Below, in pieces: positions 33,144-41,707 of a stretch of 64,000 nt of DNA. Position numbers and translations under genes: made by a program. The DNA is from Mesorhizobium ciceri biovar biserrulae WSM1271 (GTDB taxonomy: Bacteria; Pseudomonadota; Alphaproteobacteria; Rhizobiales; Rhizobiaceae). Each line of letters begins with the position of its first letter. The first letter of the stretch is position 1. A model generated the notes under the pieces. That model saw nothing but the letters and a program-made list of their open reading frames with translations. It did no database searches and had not been told where the DNA came from. Location: the NCBI RefSeq assembly GCF_000185905.1, contig NC_014923.1:3061501-3125500 (forward strand), in the 5' to 3' direction.

Positions 33144-34712
33144 ATGACGCGAATCGACGAACCCATGAACGGTTGGCTGCCGGTCGGCAGTTCTGTTCCA
33201 GGCGACTGGCGGCAGTCGTCGATCTGGCAGGGGCTGACGCGCTATCCAGAAGCCGGCCTAGCGCTTTTATGCCTGACACAGATCCTGTGCTGGACCGTGG
33301 CGCCCGCGCTTGTCGACGTGTCACCGCCCAACGATGTCGTCGAAGGCTTCATGTGGGGCCGCGAATGGGTGCTGTTGACCTACAAGCATCCACAGCTTCC
33401 CGGCTGGCTGCTCGAGATCAGCCATCTTCTGACCGGATCGTTCCGCTGGCCGCAATATCTCGTGGCTCAGCTAACGATCTCGGCCACTTTCGTGCTAGTC
33501 TATCTGCTGGCCCGCGACATGCTCGGGCGAACCCGCGCGCTGGCCGCCGTGCTTCTGATGCCGTCGCTCTATTTCTTCGGCTGGCCGACCCCACAGTTCA
33601 ATCATGACTACGCGCAGATGCCCTTCTGGGCCGCTATCTGCTGGCTGTTGTGGCGTGCGGGCCGTGGTGGTGGGCCGGGCTGGTGGCTGGCGCTCGGGCT
33701 GGTGTCGGGCGTCGGGCTCTATGCCAAGCTTTCCACCGGCCTATTATTGCTTTTCGGGGCGATCTGGCTGCTGTCGGACACACGCGCACGCAGTCGGCTC
33801 GCCACGCCCTGGCCATGGCTCGGGCTCGCGGTTTTCGGCGCTGTCGCCGCTCCACTGGCCGCCGAACTCTGCCGCGTCGATTTCCTGCCGCTGACCTATG
33901 CCGCCTGGCGCGATCAGTGGGTGGTGGCCCATCGCTCCCGCTTTTATTATATCGGCGTCCAGATGGCTGGGCTCTGCGGCTTTCTTCTGGTGCTGGCGAT
34001 ATCAGGGCTGCTGCGGCGCTCGCCCGCGCCGCAAAAGCCCGTCGGGCGCGGCACGCTGGTCTATCTCTTGTGGATGGGGGTTGGCCCGGCGATCCTCGTG
34101 ATGGTGGCGTCCCTGTTCACCGGCGCCGGCGAGGCCTGGGGCGCGCCGATGTACAATCTTGCTGGCGTTGTGGCGCTCGCCTTGCTGGGCCATCGCCTCG
34201 GCGCCATCGAGATGCGAAAGCTGGCGATCTGCGCGCTCATCTCCATTGTCGGCATATCCGGTGCCTATGCGGGCATCCGCTGGACGAAATGCAATCTGCG
34301 TGGGCGCATGGACGCCGTCTGCTGGCCGGCGCAAAAGATCTCGGATGAGGCAGAGGCTGTCTGGCACGCTGCGACGCCCGATCGGCTCGACATCGTCGGC
34401 GGCCATGCCCTTATTGCGCCGCTGGCGGGCCTCAATGCCTATGACAAGCCGTCGATCTTCACCGAACTGAACATGCAGTACGCCCCCTGGATCACCAAGG
34501 AGCGGCTGCGCGAGCATGGCATATTGCTGGTCTGGCCCGGGCGCGATGTGCCATCTTATCTGCAGGCGTGGGTGGGCGACATCCCGGTCAAAACCGTTCT
34601 TTTCGACTGGTCGCTCAAGGCGCCGCCGGTGGCGATCAGCTTCGCAGCCATTCCGCCTGGCGCGCGGCAGTTGCCGGGTGCTATCGACGGCCTCGCCCGA
34701 CCGAGCAACTGA
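33144..34712 (+). CDS. GT39-type (ArnT/PMT-like) membrane glycosyltransferase
   Basis: A 522-residue protein with about ten membrane helices. The first periplasmic loop has the acidic site expected in GT39/GT83 enzymes ([30 protein letters not shown], with Asp/Glu followed by KHPP-like KHPQLP), then [16 protein letters not shown]. These enzymes move a sugar from a polyprenyl phosphate to lipid A or another lipid/glycan in the periplasm. The start is uncertain: ATG at 33144 or 33165, neither with a strong ribosome site. Confidence 0.82.
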   Translation: MTRIDEPMNGWLPVGSSVPGDWRQSSIWQGLTRYPEAGLALLCLTQILCWTVAPALVDVSPPNDVVEGFMWGREWVLLTYKHPQLPGWLLEISHLLTGSFRWPQYLVAQLTISATFVLVYLLARDMLGRTRALAAVLLMPSLYFFGWPTPQFNHDYAQMPFWAAICWLLWRAGRGGGPGWWLALGLVSGVGLYAKLSTGLLLLFGAIWLLSDTRARSRLATPWPWLGLAVFGAVAAPLAAELCRVDFLPLTYAAWRDQWVVAHRSRFYYIGVQMAGLCGFLLVLAISGLLRRSPAPQKPVGRGTLVYLLWMGVGPAILVMVASLFTGAGEAWGAPMYNLAGVVALALLGHRLGAIEMRKLAICALISIVGISGAYAGIRWTKCNLRGRMDAVCWPAQKISDEAEAVWHAATPDRLDIVGGHALIAPLAGLNAYDKPSIFTELNMQYAPWITKERLREHGILLVWPGRDVPSYLQAWVGDIPVKTVLFDWSLKAPPVAISFAAIPPGARQLPGAIDGLARPSN

Positions 34713-34794
34713 AGCAGATCCGCCGGTCCGCTGGACGAAGCAGGTGACAATGCCCATCTATGTCCAGACAAACTTGCCTTTGAGGAGACGTGAT

Positions 34795-35313
34795 ATGGCG
34801 ACTTCGACCGAACGCGCAGTCCTTGCCGGTGGCTGCTTCTGGGGTATGCAGGATTTGATACGGCGCTATCCCGGCGTCATTTCCACCCGTGTTGGCTACA
34901 GCGGCGGCGACGTGCCCAACGCCACCTACCGCAACCACGGCAGCCATGCCGAAGCCATCGAGATCAATTTCGATCCGGCCATCATAAGCTATCGCACGCT
35001 GCTGGAACGCTTTTTCCAGATCCACGATCCGACGACCCGCAACCGCCAGGGCAACGATGTCGGGACGAGTTATCGCTCGGCGATCTATTACACCAGCGAC
35101 GAACAGAAGCGCATCGCCGAGGACACGATCGCCGATGTCGATGCCTCGGGCCTGTGGCCGGGCAAGGTCGTCACCGAAGTCGCACCCGTTGGCCCCTTCT
35201 GGGAAGCCGAGCCCGAGCATCAGGACTATCTGGAGAAATATCCCAACGGATACACCTGCCACTTCGTCAGGCCGGGGTGGAAGCTGCCGGTTCGGGAAAA
35301 AGCGGTGCCGTAG
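34795..35313 (+). CDS. msrA: Peptide methionine sulfoxide reductase MsrA
   Basis: A 172-residue enzyme reducing S-methionine sulfoxide in proteins. The active-site motif GCFWG (C14) is present, with [28 protein letters not shown] and the late [16 protein letters not shown]. No C-terminal recycling cysteine pair of the usual type is seen, so reduction by thioredoxin may use another route. The ATG has GAGGAG before it; an in-frame ATG 45 bases upstream lacks one. A strong terminator follows. Confidence 0.93.
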   Translation: MATSTERAVLAGGCFWGMQDLIRRYPGVISTRVGYSGGDVPNATYRNHGSHAEAIEINFDPAIISYRTLLERFFQIHDPTTRNRQGNDVGTSYRSAIYYTSDEQKRIAEDTIADVDASGLWPGKVVTEVAPVGPFWEAEPEHQDYLEKYPNGYTCHFVRPGWKLPVREKAVP

Positions 35314-35337
35314 ATACACTGATACGACAGGATTTGA

Positions 35338-35371
35338 GAAGCCGCGGAGCGCTCGCTCCGCGGCTTCTTTT
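35338..35371 (+). terminator. Terminator after msrA
   Basis: GAAGCCGCGGAGCG and CGCTCCGCGGCTTC are perfect 14-base arms with a two- to four-base loop, followed by TTTT. It can serve both the msrA gene and the convergent small gene. Confidence 0.9.
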
Positions 35372-35382
35372 CATTGCAATTC

Positions 35383-35700
35383 CTACTTGCCGCAATGGTT
35401 GTCGTTAACTGTCGGCGCGGTGGTGCCCGGCGACGTACCACTGGCATCGGGCTGTGCGCCCTGCGGATGGGCAGGGCAATTTTCATCCGCGTTTGAATTC
35501 GTGGCGCCCGGTGCTACCGTCGTACTGTTGGTCGTGCCGGGGTCTACCGTGTTCGGCGAAGCCGGCGTATTTGGGTCGACGGTGACCGACTTGCCGCTGC
35601 CGCCGGATCCGTCGGTGCCGCTTGTGCCATTGCTCTGCGCCATGGCCGATGTCGCCAGGCCAATGGTGAGCGCCGAAGCTGCGAGGATTTTCATGAACAT
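35383..35700 (-). CDS. Secreted Thr/Ser/Pro-rich small protein
   Basis: A 105-residue exported protein. The signal peptide ends at AMAQ (about residue 22). The mature part is Gly/Ser/Thr/Pro/Asn-rich and looks unstructured (TVDPNTPASPNTVDPGTTNSTT has a semi-repeated DPxT pattern), with two cysteines. GGAGA precedes the ATG at 35700. Function unknown. Confidence 0.7.
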   Translation of the reverse strand: MFMKILAASALTIGLATSAMAQSNGTSGTDGSGGSGKSVTVDPNTPASPNTVDPGTTNSTTVAPGATNSNADENCPAHPQGAQPDASGTSPGTTAPTVNDNHCGK

Positions 35701-35885
35701 GGTTTGTCTCCATTGTCTGTGAACTCGTCGCGTAGCGACTGGTGGGACAACCTCGCGGCCTGGTGAAGGTTCCCGATAAATTCTCGCGCCGGCAGAGCCA
35801 GCCGCTCCCGCCCTGGCGCAATGCTTTTGGCGCAGTGCGATAAAAAAACGGCTTTTCCTTCAACTCGAATGATGCTTTAAGGCGC

Positions 35886-35984
35886 ACATCCACAGGGGTG
35901 CTCCGTACGGTCGGGGCTGAGACGGGGGCGGCAAGCCCACAGACCCTAGAAGCTGATCTGGGTAATACCAGCGGAGCGAGGCGG
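35886..35984 (+). promoter_or_regulatory. TPP riboswitch (THI element)
   Basis: The conserved parts are all present: AGGGGTGC at 35894, the CTGAGA box at 35917-35922, then CTGATCTGGGTAATACCAGCGGAGCGAGG at 35953-35981. It binds thiamine pyrophosphate. The GGAGCGAGG end carries the likely ribosome site of the gene starting at 35988, so the switch probably blocks translation start of the YkoF/ThiXYZ operon when TPP is high. Confidence 0.97.
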
Positions 35985-35987
35985 GCG

Positions 35988-36596
35988 ATGTTTTCAGGCG
36001 CACAGATTTCCCTATATCCCATGACCGACGATTTCGTCGGTGTCATCCTTGGCGCGCTCGGTGCGCTCGATCCCTGGCGCGACAAACTCAGGATCGAGAC
36101 CGACGACATCTCGACCTTGCTGGTCGGGCCGCCCGAAGTGCTGTTTCCTGCCATGCGCGACCTCTTCGTGGCGGCGGCACGCAGCGGCAAACATTGCGTG
36201 TTGTCGGCCACCATCTCGCGCGGCTGCCCTGGCGAGCCGGACGATCCGATCTGCCGCTCCGATGCGTTTGGCGGGCCCGTCGGTCCACTCGGCCCCCGCA
36301 AGGACGCGGCCATCGCGGCGGTGCGCAATGCTGCTGCCACCGGCCAGCCGGCGGCGGCGCAGTTCTCGCTCTATGTGATGGGCACAGACGACCACATGGA
36401 CGAGATCTACGGCTGCATAGACTTTCTCAAGCAGTCCGGCGTCTATGAGCGCTCCAAACATTTCTGCACGAAACTGCGCGGTGATGCCGGTGCGATCTTT
36501 TCGGCGCTGGACGAGGCTTTCTGCCGTTTCGGACCAGGCGCTGGCCACGTAACCCTCGACGTCACGGTCTCGGCCAACAGCCCGTCGGCCGTCTGA
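35988..36596 (+). CDS. ykoF: YkoF-family thiamine/HMP-binding protein
   Basis: A 202-residue protein with two tandem ferredoxin-like repeats of the YkoF kind: AQISLYPMTDDFVGVILGALGALDP in the first and AQFSLYVMGTDDHMDEIYGCIDFLKQSG in the second. The Bacillus relative binds thiamine and its pyrimidine part (HMP). It is the first gene after the TPP riboswitch and is followed by ThiX, ThiZ and ThiY-like genes, which supports a role in handling the imported pyrimidine. Confidence 0.9.
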   Translation: MFSGAQISLYPMTDDFVGVILGALGALDPWRDKLRIETDDISTLLVGPPEVLFPAMRDLFVAAARSGKHCVLSATISRGCPGEPDDPICRSDAFGGPVGPLGPRKDAAIAAVRNAAATGQPAAAQFSLYVMGTDDHMDEIYGCIDFLKQSGVYERSKHFCTKLRGDAGAIFSALDEAFCRFGPGAGHVTLDVTVSANSPSAV

Positions 36597-36634
36597 AGCC
36601 GCGCCGCTCTCGCGGCCGTCAAAGGTTATCTCCC

Positions 36635-37450
36635 GTGGTCTCATCATCAGTCGCTTCGCGCCCGATCGCGAGCTTTCTCGTCAAGGCAATGCCGGCCATG
36701 ATCTCGGCCGGTTTGCTCCTGCTGGCGTGGGAGCTTTATGCCACCTATTCCGGCATCAGGGCCACGATACTGCCGGCGCCGTCACGCGTCTTCGAGCAAG
36801 CGATGCTCAATCGCGAGGCGCTGGCCGACAATGCCGTTCCGACCATCCGTGCCACGCTTCTTGGCTTTGCCTGTTCGCTCAGCGCCGCCTTCGTGCTGTC
36901 GATGCTGGTCGACTTCTTCCAGCCGCTGCGGCGTGCGTTGTTTCCCGTCTTCATCGTCAGCCAGACCTTGCCGCTGGTGGCGGTCGCGCCGCTGGTGGTG
37001 CTGTGGTTCGGCTTCGGGCTGGCGCCCAAGATCATGCTGGTGGCGCTGGTCACCTTTTTTCCGATGCTGGTTGCATTGGTCGAAGGCTATGAGGCGACCG
37101 AGGCCGAGATCGGGCAAATGCTGCGCGCCATGGGGGCAGGGCGCTGGCGCATCTTCCTGCTGGCGCGGCTGCCTTCGGCGCTGCCTTACTTCTTTGCCGG
37201 GTTGAGGATCTCCATCACCTATGCGGTGGTCGGCGCCATCTTCGCTGAATATGCCGGTGCCGCGAAGGGTCTGGGCATCTACATGCTCAACGCCAAAAAC
37301 AATTTCCGTCCTGATCTGGTTCTTGCCGCCGTCGGTGTCAGCGCGGCGCTGACCCTTGTCCTGTTCGGGTTGACCGTGTTGCTGCAGCGCCTTGCCATGC
37401 CCTGGGAGCGAGCCGACAGGGAAACTGCCGGGAAGGGGGCCTGGCGATGA
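36635..37450 (+). CDS. thiX: ThiX-like ABC transporter permease (HMP precursor uptake)
   Basis: A 271-residue inner-membrane permease of the BPD_transp_1/SsuC-like type with six helices and the EAA-type loop EGYEATEAEIGQMLRAMGAGRWRIFLLARLPSALPYFFAGLR. It starts with GTG at 36635, 38 bases after the ykoF stop. The gene order YkoF-ThiX-ThiZ-ThiY under a TPP switch defines its role in import of a hydroxymethylpyrimidine precursor such as formylaminopyrimidine. Confidence 0.9.
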   Translation: MVSSSVASRPIASFLVKAMPAMISAGLLLLAWELYATYSGIRATILPAPSRVFEQAMLNREALADNAVPTIRATLLGFACSLSAAFVLSMLVDFFQPLRRALFPVFIVSQTLPLVAVAPLVVLWFGFGLAPKIMLVALVTFFPMLVALVEGYEATEAEIGQMLRAMGAGRWRIFLLARLPSALPYFFAGLRISITYAVVGAIFAEYAGAAKGLGIYMLNAKNNFRPDLVLAAVGVSAALTLVLFGLTVLLQRLAMPWERADRETAGKGAWR

Positions 37451-38211
37451 GCCGGCTCGAACTGCGGCATGTGCACAAGGCGTTCGGTGGGCTCGACGTG
37501 CTGGCCGATATTTCGCTCAGCGTCGGCGCTGGTGAGTTCGTCTCGATCCTTGGACCCTCGGGTGCCGGCAAGTCGACGCTGTTCCAGCTTCTGACCGGCG
37601 CCGAGCATGGCGAGGGCGAGATGTTGTTCGACGGCGCGCGGCTCGACGACCACGGCAGGCACTTCGCCTTCATGCCGCAGCGCGACGCGCTGATGCCATG
37701 GCGGCGCATCCTCGACAACACGACGCTCGGGCTCGAAGTGCAAGGTATGAGGAGACAGGCGGCGCGGGCGCGCGTTGCGCCGTTGTTTGCCGAATTCGGG
37801 CTTGCCGGCTTCGAGCGGCATTTTCCCGCGCAGTTGTCCGGCGGCATGCGCCAGCGCGCGGCCTTGCTGCGCACCGTGGTGCAGGAGCGCGACATGCTCC
37901 TGCTCGACGAGCCGTTCGGCGCGCTCGATGCGCTGACCCGCACCGCCATGCAGCGCTGGCTCGAACAGATGTGGCGGCATCATCGCTGGACGGCGCTCTT
38001 GATCACCCATGACGTGCGCGAAGCCGTGTTCCTGTCCGACCGCATCTATGTGCTGTCGGCGCGCCCGGCCCGCATCGTGCGTGAAATCAAGGTGCCGCTG
38101 CCGCGCCCGCGCAGCCTTGGCGGCGATGCCGCGCGCCAGGCAAGCGCGCTCGAGGCCGAAATCCTCGACATCATCCTCAACCCCAACCCATCCAAAAGGA
38201 CACGACCATGA
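37447..38211 (+). CDS. thiZ: ThiZ-like ABC transporter ATPase
   Basis: A 254-residue ATP-binding subunit. Walker A GPSGAGKST (residues 36-44), signature LSGGMRQR, Walker B MLLLDEPFGALDALT and the H-loop LLITHDVREA are intact. Its start overlaps the permease stop (ATGA), so the subunits are translationally coupled. It drives the thiamine-precursor importer. Confidence 0.92.
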   Translation: MSRLELRHVHKAFGGLDVLADISLSVGAGEFVSILGPSGAGKSTLFQLLTGAEHGEGEMLFDGARLDDHGRHFAFMPQRDALMPWRRILDNTTLGLEVQGMRRQAARARVAPLFAEFGLAGFERHFPAQLSGGMRQRAALLRTVVQERDMLLLDEPFGALDALTRTAMQRWLEQMWRHHRWTALLITHDVREAVFLSDRIYVLSARPARIVREIKVPLPRPRSLGGDAARQASALEAEILDIILNPNPSKRTRP

Positions 38212-39227
38212 CTGACTTGACGCGCCGGCAGGCCTTGCTGCTCACGCTTGCCACAGGCCTTCCGCTCGTTGCCGGATCGGGGCGAGCCCAAGCACAATCG
38301 GCACAAAAGGTCACCGTTGCCCTCGACTGGACGGTCAACACCAACCACATCGGACTGTTCGTCGCCCGCGACAAGGGCTTCTATCGCGAGGCCGGGCTCG
38401 AGGTCGACATCCTGCCTTACAGCGATGCCGGTGCGGGCACGCTGGTCGCAAATCGCGTCGCCGATTTCGGCATCAACGGCACCATCAGCCTGTTCACCCA
38501 GAGAACCGCCGGAGCGGACCTGAAGGGCGTCTATGCGGTGGTGCAGTCCGAAACCGGCCGCGTGGTCTTCAATGCGGCACGCAACGAGATCGTAAGCCCG
38601 AGAAGCCTCGACGGCTTGATCTATGGCGGCTTCGGCAGTGCCTGGGAAAACGCGCTGATATCGACCATCATCCGCCACAACGGCGGCAAGGGCAATTTCG
38701 AGACGGTGACGCTCGGCACCTCAGCCTATGAGGCGCTAGCCAATGGGTCGGTCGATTTCACGCTCGAAGTCTCGACCTGGGAGGGTGTCGAAGCCGAACT
38801 CAGGGGCGTCAAGCAGCGCAGCTTCGTCTATGCCGATTATGGCGTGCCTGACGAGCACACGACGCTGATCTCTTCGAGCGAAGCCTATCTCCAGGCCAAT
38901 CCCAAGCCTGCGGCCGACTTCGTTCAGGCGACGCGACGCGGCTACCAGTTCGCTGTCGACCACCCCGACGATGCGGCAACCCTGCTGATCGCTGCAAACA
39001 AGGATGCCTTGACCAATCCGGCGCTGATCCACGCCTCGCTGAAGGCATTGATCGACGGCCATTATCTACGCAGCCAAAGCGGGGCCATCGGGACGATGGA
39101 TCCGGCCAAGATGGAAGCGATTGGCGACTATCTCTTCGCCTCCGGCATTTTGCGCGATTCCGACGGCAAGCTGGTTGCTCGACGCCCGGATTTCGGAAGC
39201 TATTTCCGCAACGACTATCTGAGCTAG
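38208..39227 (+). CDS. thiY: ThiY-like substrate-binding protein (NMT1/THI5 family)
   Basis: A 339-residue periplasmic binding protein with a signal peptide (RRQALLLTLATGLPLVAGSGRAQAQ). The mature start VTVALDWTVNTNHIGLFVARDKGFYREAGLEVDI is the classical NMT1/THI5-like signature of ThiY proteins. The aromatic and acidic residues after it line the pyrimidine pocket. It overlaps thiZ by four bases and ends the operon. Confidence 0.92.
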   Translation: MTDLTRRQALLLTLATGLPLVAGSGRAQAQSAQKVTVALDWTVNTNHIGLFVARDKGFYREAGLEVDILPYSDAGAGTLVANRVADFGINGTISLFTQRTAGADLKGVYAVVQSETGRVVFNAARNEIVSPRSLDGLIYGGFGSAWENALISTIIRHNGGKGNFETVTLGTSAYEALANGSVDFTLEVSTWEGVEAELRGVKQRSFVYADYGVPDEHTTLISSSEAYLQANPKPAADFVQATRRGYQFAVDHPDDAATLLIAANKDALTNPALIHASLKALIDGHYLRSQSGAIGTMDPAKMEAIGDYLFASGILRDSDGKLVARRPDFGSYFRNDYLS

Positions 39228-39249
39228 TCTGGCAAAACCAAATGACATG

Positions 39250-39273
39250 GGTCGCCAGTCTTTCTGGGCGACC
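39250..39273 (+). terminator. Hairpin after thiY
   Basis: GGTCGCC (39250-39256) pairs with GGCGACC (39267-39273) around a T-containing loop. A T-run is missing; it may only stabilise the mRNA end. Confidence 0.4.
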
Positions 39274-39399
39274 GCGGGGAGCAGGTCGTCTGGAAGTGGC
39301 GCCCTGGCTCCCCGACAGCCAATTTAAGACCGATCTGATCTTGTTGATTAACTGCCCGGCAATGGTTGCGTGCAAAGGTCGCCCTGAGGGATCATTGGG

Positions 39400-40095
39400 G
39401 TGTCTGCATTGCTCATATCAAAAAGCGAGGCGCTTTCGCACGTCAGTGACGGCACGATTCTGTCCGCAGCCCGAAAGCGTGAGATCCTGGTGGATTTGCG
39501 CGAAGGTTTCTTTCGGATCTGCGCGCTGGCCTTCGCGGGCATGTTCGTCTACCGCGGCGTGTATCACCTGATGCTCGACCCGACGCGCATCAATGTGGCG
39601 CTGGTGGCGATTTCCGAGATCCTGACCTTTACCTGGCTGCTTCTGTCGCGTCGGCCGAAGGTTCGCGACTGGAACCCGCTCACGGTGGTTGTCTCCGTGA
39701 TCGCCAGCTTCGGTGTCGGTTTCATCGACCTGGAGCCGGGCGTGGCCATCATCCCGGTCCATGTTGCGGCGCCGCTGCAGGCCCTGGCGTTGGGGTTCGT
39801 GATCTGGGGAAAGATATCGCTGGGGCGTTCTTTCGCCATTCTGCCGGGCAATCGCGGCGTGATGACGGGCGGTGCCTACCGTCTGGTGCGGCATCCGATC
39901 TATGCCGGCTATCTTGCCGGCCATGTCCTGTTCCTGCTATCGGCCTTTTCCTTCTACAATCTAGCCGTCTACGCGGTGATCACCTTCTTCCAGGTGCACC
40001 GCATCCTGCGTGAAGAGGCGCTGCTGGCCGCCACGCCGGAGTACCGGGACTATATGAAGCGCGTCCACTACAGGCTGTTCTACGGCGTCGTTTGA
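39400..40095 (+). CDS. ICMT/PEMT-like membrane methyltransferase-family protein
   Basis: A 231-residue protein with five to six membrane helices. The C-terminal half has the isoprenylcysteine methyltransferase hallmark GGAYRLVRHPIYAGYLAGHVL and, later, REEALLAATPEYRDYMKRVHYRL, which together bind SAM. Bacterial members methylate lipids or unknown small molecules. It starts at GTG 39400 after a GAGGGATC leader and stands alone. Confidence 0.82.
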   Translation: MSALLISKSEALSHVSDGTILSAARKREILVDLREGFFRICALAFAGMFVYRGVYHLMLDPTRINVALVAISEILTFTWLLLSRRPKVRDWNPLTVVVSVIASFGVGFIDLEPGVAIIPVHVAAPLQALALGFVIWGKISLGRSFAILPGNRGVMTGGAYRLVRHPIYAGYLAGHVLFLLSAFSFYNLAVYAVITFFQVHRILREEALLAATPEYRDYMKRVHYRLFYGVV

Positions 40096-40308
40096 CAAGC
40101 GCCCCGGCGCGCAGCAACCACACTGGCAACGTTGATCGTCAATAGACCTGCGCATTGTTTGTGCAAACTAATATTACAACTTTATTATTTCAGAAATTTT
40201 GAGATATATATACCACACTTCAATTTCAGTATTCTCTCTGTGAAGCTGAAACTCACTACCTCGCGTAATTGCTTCTGCAATCGGCTTCTCGCCATCTCCG
40301 GCCGATCG

Positions 40309-40337
40309 GAAAGCCCGCCACACTGGTGGGCTTTCTG
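40309..40337 (+). terminator. Orphan terminator, possible end of a small RNA
   Basis: GAAAGCCCGCCA (40309-40320) pairs with TGGTGGGCTTTC (40324-40335), with one G-U pair, around CAC. No gene ends before it on the plus strand for over 200 bases, while an AT-rich promoter-like stretch lies upstream. A 100-150-base RNA is plausible. Confidence 0.7.
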
Positions 40338-40454
40338 CGGTCCACAGGCGTGCCGGAATTAAATTCTGGTTGCCATCACCAGGATGGCCGTTTCTGTTGC
40401 TGGCGAGACTTCTTCCGCGCGCGATGCCCGCCACAATCGCGGAACGGTAGGCCT

Positions 40455-40583
40455 TTGGAGCGCTCGTCTTTTGAACATCGCAGCTGCGACGTTCAATCCT
40501 ACGGCGCCGGCTCTTATGGCGGCGGCGGCCTTGGGCTCGTGCTGCTCATCGTCATCGTGCTTGTCGTACTCGGGTGCATCTAG
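40455..40583 (+). CDS. Possible tiny Gly-rich membrane protein
   Basis: The frame ends in SYGAGSYGGGGLGLVLLIVIVLVVLGCI, a Gly-rich stretch followed by one hydrophobic helix. This build recalls YjcZ-like tiny membrane proteins. A TTG at 40455 is the only visible start near it, with GGTAGG before it, giving 42 residues. Weak evidence, but the composition is not random. Confidence 0.35.
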   Translation: MERSSFEHRSCDVQSYGAGSYGGGGLGLVLLIVIVLVVLGCI

Positions 40584-40764
40584 CCGGGTTATCGCCAACT
40601 GATCGCAATCTCGTGAGCGCCCCAATGTCGGCGTGCACCGGATTGTGATGCAGGCAAGCCGGCTTGTGATCCTGCACTCTGCAAAACTTTCGTATGGTCA
40701 TTGCGGTCCACACCCCCCCCGTGGAAACAAGAGGAGAGGGTCCCACCCCTTGTCCTCCTCCAAG

Positions 40765-40794
40765 GCCCGCTCCGGTTCACCGTAGCGGGCTTTT
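40765..40794 (+). terminator. Orphan terminator after a hairpin-rich stretch
   Basis: GCCCGCT (40765-40771) pairs with AGCGGGC (40784-40790), followed by TTTTG. Just before it, GAGGAGAGGG and CCCTTGTCCTCCTC can pair to a second hairpin. Together they look like the 3' end of a structured small RNA starting near 40690. Confidence 0.7.
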
Positions 40795-40866
40795 GCTTGC
40801 TGGCGAGGCAAAACCGGCTCGCATCAAACCCTATGGGCGAGGCGTTCAGATGCTGGCGCCAGTCGA

Positions 40867-41124
40867 CTACTCCATGTCAGGCACGTCACCGCTGACGAAG
40901 AGCGTGTTCGGCGGACCATATTCGCCCAGCGTCGGATCGGCCTCACGGCTCCAGGCGATGACGCCGGAATGCTTTGCCGTCAGAGCCCTGGCGGTGCGTA
41001 TGGCGCGATCCTCGCTCTGCTGGTCGGCGGGTCCAAAGGCTGGGAACAACTCGCCATCCTCACCGCGATCGAACGCGACCACGACGATCAGCCTGGGATT
41101 TTTCTGGCCACTGGAATCGGACAT
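40867..41124 (-). CDS. Hypothetical protein
   Basis: An 85-residue soluble protein (NPRLIVVVAFDRGEDGELFPAFGPADQQSEDRAIRTARALTAKHSGVIAWSREADP). The pattern of a strand, an acidic loop, a helix with RAxRTARALT and IAWSREADPTLGEYGP is typical of a small rhizobial family without known function. AAGGTG precedes the ATG. Confidence 0.65.
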   Translation of the reverse strand: MSDSSGQKNPRLIVVVAFDRGEDGELFPAFGPADQQSEDRAIRTARALTAKHSGVIAWSREADPTLGEYGPPNTLFVSGDVPDME

Positions 41125-41208
41125 CTTGCACCTTTGGCGCAGAACCTATCACATTGCTCGGGGTTGAAGGCCGCGAATCGATGAATGCCGACTTTGGGGA
41201 GTGGCATC

Positions 41209-41478
41209 GTGCAAGATCAGCGTTTCGATGAGCCGGTCAGGATTGCGCTCGGCCGATCGCGAAACTCAATCTTCAACGTGGAGCGGGTCGCTCAGGCTGC
41301 CGACATCCTGCTGAACCGCTGGCCGGTTGCGACCGGGCAAAAGCATATGGTTGCCCGCAAGGCCTGTCTGGCCGTGCTCGAGGGAAAGAAAGAAGTCTCG
41401 GCGGCAAGAGCGGCGTTCATCAACGCCGCTATCGAGGCGGACATCCTCGTCGAACCGCGTGAGGTGTCGATCCCGTAG
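41209..41478 (+). CDS. DUF982 protein
   Basis: An 89-residue DUF982 protein: FNVERVAQAADILLNRWPVATGQKHMVARKACLAVLEGKKEVSAARAAFINAAIEADILVE. This is the clearest family match of the four in the window (A..A...C..A..G......AR..F..AA.EA.I). GTG at 41209 with GGGGAG before it is preferred; ATG at 41185 would add eight residues. Confidence 0.87.
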   Translation: MQDQRFDEPVRIALGRSRNSIFNVERVAQAADILLNRWPVATGQKHMVARKACLAVLEGKKEVSAARAAFINAAIEADILVEPREVSIP

Positions 41479-41643
41479 CCTGCCCCTGGTGAAATTGAAT
41501 CAGGATCTGGCTCCATCCCCTTGATGTATGCCCCTTTTTGGCGATCGCCGACCGGCTTTTCAGGGCTATTGACCTGCCTCTCGGCACGCCCTGCACGGTT
41601 ATCCCGCACATTTCGCTGCCTGTTGGTCAGTCTTCGGCATCTG

Positions 41644-41700
41644 TTGACATAGCATCCGGGCCTCGGTATTGAACAGGATTATACAGGTTCATTGAACAGG
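41644..41700 (+). promoter_or_regulatory. Promoter and direct-repeat operator of the GntR/aconitase X operon
   Basis: TTGACA (41644-41649) and TATTGA (41667-41672), 17 bases apart, form a good sigma-70-type promoter. Two exact ATTGAACAGG copies (41668-41677 and 41691-41700) lie 23 bases apart; the first covers the -10 element and the second ends eight bases before the GntR start. This fits repression by the GntR protein encoded next. Confidence 0.65.
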
Positions 41701-41707
41701 TACCCTT

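Larger units (their letters stand above)
40096..40866. other. Gene-poor region with two orphan terminators
   Basis: About 770 bases. 40140-40260 is strikingly AT-rich (ATTACAACTTTATTATTTC, ATATATATACC). Two good terminator hairpins (40309-40337 and 40765-40794) have no gene in front, which suggests one or two small RNAs. A possible tiny membrane protein is listed separately. A run of eight C bases lies at 40713-40720. Confidence 0.55.
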
